A stretch of 64,000 nt of DNA from Ga0077555 sp050250755 (GTDB lineage: Bacteria; Pseudomonadota; Alphaproteobacteria; Rhizobiales; Hyphomicrobiaceae), in assembly GCA_050250755.1 (NCBI GenBank), contig JBFWOB010000027.1:1-64000 (forward strand), written 5' to 3'. Below the pieces are notes generated by a model. It was not told where the DNA came from, did not search any database, and saw only the letters and a list, made by a program, of their open reading frames with translations. The translations under genes and the position numbers were made by a program. Below are positions 62,495 to 64,000 of this stretch, in pieces; positions within the stretch are counted from its first letter, which is position 1, and the number at the start of each line of letters is the position of its first letter.

Positions 62495-63073
62495 CTAGAA
62501 TTTCTTCGCATTGCGGGCGCCGGCGTCCGGGTCGCGGTCTTTGCCTTTGGTAGCGTAATAAAATTCGCGAAGATCGGGCATGGGATTGGTGGCCTGATCC
62601 GGCGAGATGCCATATGAGCCCGACTGATGGGCAAGGATCACCCATTGGCCGTTCTTCTCATGTCGTTCGAGAACGAAGGTCGTATCCATCAAGCGCTCGT
62701 AGGTCACTTGCGCCGCGGCGGCGTAGAAATAGCCACGCTCTGACACTCTAACCCGGGCGAAGTTCGGATCGATGCGCATGGCGTCAATGATGTAGGTGAA
62801 CTTCAGGGCGTCGAGTGACATATGCGTATAGACGCGCGGTCCAAGGGCGCGGGAGCCATTATTAATATAACGATGATGCGGAGTAGAATCGATGAAGCCC
62901 GGCGCCACGATGCTATTGGTGCGGCCTTTATTGGCTTTTGCGAGTTCAGCGTACCATTGCCCGATGACCGTGCGGATGTTGTCTTCGTCGGATAGCGCAG
63001 GTGCTTGTGCCAGAGCAGGCGCCGATAGGACGAGCATCAGACAAAGGGCGCGCACGTAACGGACCAAGGTCAT
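62495..63073 (-). CDS. Secreted NTF2-like protein
   Basis: A 192-residue protein with a signal peptide (ALCLMLVLSAPALAQ) and an NTF2/SnoaL-like domain (DNIRTVIGQWYAELAKANKG at the helix start, then VRVSERGYFYAAAAQVTYERLM and ILAHQSGSYG). Such folds bind or transform small molecules, but no catalytic residue stands out. It ends 84 bases after the convergent Ldh-family gene. Confidence 0.7.
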   Translation of the reverse strand: MTLVRYVRALCLMLVLSAPALAQAPALSDEDNIRTVIGQWYAELAKANKGRTNSIVAPGFIDSTPHHRYINNGSRALGPRVYTHMSLDALKFTYIIDAMRIDPNFARVRVSERGYFYAAAAQVTYERLMDTTFVLERHEKNGQWVILAHQSGSYGISPDQATNPMPDLREFYYATKGKDRDPDAGARNAKKF

Positions 63074-63137
63074 CGGCTTTCATTCGCGGTATCAGCAGGT
63101 CGCGCGTGGCTTGTGGCAGACGACTTTCAAGTCGAGG

Positions 63138-64000
63138 TTACATATGGTGTTCCGAGTAGTGAACCAAAAACTCTTTGGCGGCCACAAGGTCAGGAGTGAC
63201 GCCGAGGCCCGATACATCAGTGAGTTCGAACCGGCCATCGGCGAGGGTGGGGAATGGCTGGGCCAGTATGGCCTGAAGTGGATTTTCCATGGCGTCGTGC
63301 TCAAGGAGTCCATCACCGCCGACGGCACCCAAAACGTGTGCCGCAGCGTGTAGTCCGAGCCCTGAATTGAGCCAGTGCGGACAGTATCGACGACCTGCGA
63401 CAACGGCGCGGCGCGCGACTGCGCTGCACCCCGAAATTCCTCCCCACTTGCAGATGTCCGGTTGAATGACCCCGAGATGCTCTGCGTTGATCGCGGCATC
63501 GAAAGCCGCAAAGCCCATGATATTCTCGCCGCCGGCCAGAGGAACGCGAGAGAGCATCGCAAGCTCGGCCCAGTGCTCGGGAGGATCGTCGGCGGGGATG
63601 GCCTCCTCGATCCAGTCCAGTGGAAATTGGCTGAATGCCTCGACGGCCGGGCGGGCCGTCTCGAGATCCCATCCCTGATTGGCATCGATCATGAAGCGCT
63701 CACCTGTTCTCAAGGCGGAGCTGATTTCACGAACATTGGCGAGATCGCTCTTCAGATTGAAAGCGACTTTGAGTTTGAAGGCGCGATAGCCACGTTCCCG
63801 ACACATCGCAACGTATTCAGGGGCGCCCTTAGGGTTGAGATTGCTCGCGTAAGCCATCAATGGCTCCGGTCTCGTCGCGCGCCCGAGCGCCTTCCACAAC
63901 GGAAGTCCGGCTTTACGTGCAGCGAGATCGGACAACGCAATCTCGATCCCCGCGATGCAAGCTGCAAACGGACCTGGCTCGCCACTCTGGATGGCGTAGC
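63138..64000 (-). CDS. Enolase-superfamily (mandelate racemase/MLE) enzyme, partial
   Basis: The C-terminal 287 residues are in the window; the start lies beyond the right edge (the frame is still open at 64,000). The barrel has KxK in AFKLKV, the metal ligands Asp in MIDANQGW, Glu in WIEEAIP and Glu in AGGENIMG, then QPDICKWGG and CPHWLN with the catalytic-type His. It abstracts a proton next to a carboxylate; sugar-acid dehydratases, MLE-type cycloisomerases and racemases share this plan, so the substrate is open. Confidence 0.88.
   Translation of the reverse strand, partial: YAIQSGEPGPFAACIAGIEIALSDLAARKAGLPLWKALGRATRPEPLMAYASNLNPKGAPEYVAMCRERGYRAFKLKVAFNLKSDLANVREISSALRTGERFMIDANQGWDLETARPAVEAFSQFPLDWIEEAIPADDPPEHWAELAMLSRVPLAGGENIMGFAAFDAAINAEHLGVIQPDICKWGGISGCSAVARRAVVAGRRYCPHWLNSGLGLHAAAHVLGAVGGDGLLEHDAMENPLQAILAQPFPTLADGRFELTDVSGLGVTPDLVAAKEFLVHYSEHHM

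Noticed and set aside
1..64000. CRISPR array, rRNA or riboswitch
   Set aside because: No regularly spaced direct repeats with unique spacers, no rRNA stretches, and no leader I could match to a riboswitch.

Overview
The window looks like a chromosomal stretch of an alphaproteobacterium of the order Hyphomicrobiales (Rhizobiales). The coding bias is GC-rich. There is a Caulobacter-type tad/cpa pilus locus, a LigD of the rhizobial type, and a tRNA-His with A73 and no encoded G-1, a feature typical of alphaproteobacteria. No species can be named from sequence alone.

Region 1 (about 1-15,208) is an integrated plasmid-like mobile element. Its left side enters from outside the window past the start of an IS1182-type transposase. 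A leftward block of tightly packed, partly ATGA-coupled genes follows: an excisionase-like HTH protein, an HUH replication initiator/relaxase-like protein, two small proteins, a TRIP13-like AAA+ ATPase beside a possible HORMA-like protein, an FtsK-type DNA translocase, a frameshifted adenine methyltransferase, a membrane protein and a D5-like ATPase. The right half is a classical theta replicon: two arrays of 21-bp-phased iterons around a perfect DnaA box, a Rep_3-type initiator, ParA and a small centromere-binding candidate. A tyrosine integrase, frameshifted before its catalytic Tyr, lies next to a tRNA 3' fragment (best read as tRNA-Arg CCT), which marks the right attachment end.

Region 2 (15.2-47.1 kb) is ordinary chromosome: ligD followed by the wreck of a second ATP-dependent ligase, a PPC/DUF296 protein, a heavy-metal RND efflux operon, a GNAT/CorA-like two-gene module, a FrnE-type DsbA protein, a DUF454 protein, a CurA-type reductase, NADP-glutamate dehydrogenase, tRNA-His, an FAH-family hydrolase, and a tad/cpa pilus locus (two Flp pilins, CpaA-B-C-D-E-F, TadB, TadC, plus a separate secretin N-domain protein on the other strand). 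A thiol-redox protein and a short-chain dehydrogenase end this part.

Region 3 (47.1-59.6 kb) is a defence island inserted downstream of tRNA-Ser(CGA). It carries a 1458-residue HNH-NACHT protein (a bacterial NLR-like gene), a Gabija-type pair (OLD/Toprim ATPase plus UvrD-like helicase, overlapping genes), a 748-residue protein with a PD-(D/E)xK core and no other recognisable domain, a DUF5343 protein and a frameshifted excisionase remnant. An imperfect 22-bp direct repeat flanks the first four genes, one copy starting inside the end of tRNA-Ser.

Region 4 (59.6-64.0 kb) is catabolic chromosome: a LivK-like substrate-binding protein, a malate/L-lactate dehydrogenase-family oxidoreductase, an NTF2-like secreted protein and an enolase-superfamily (mandelate racemase-type) enzyme cut by the right edge.
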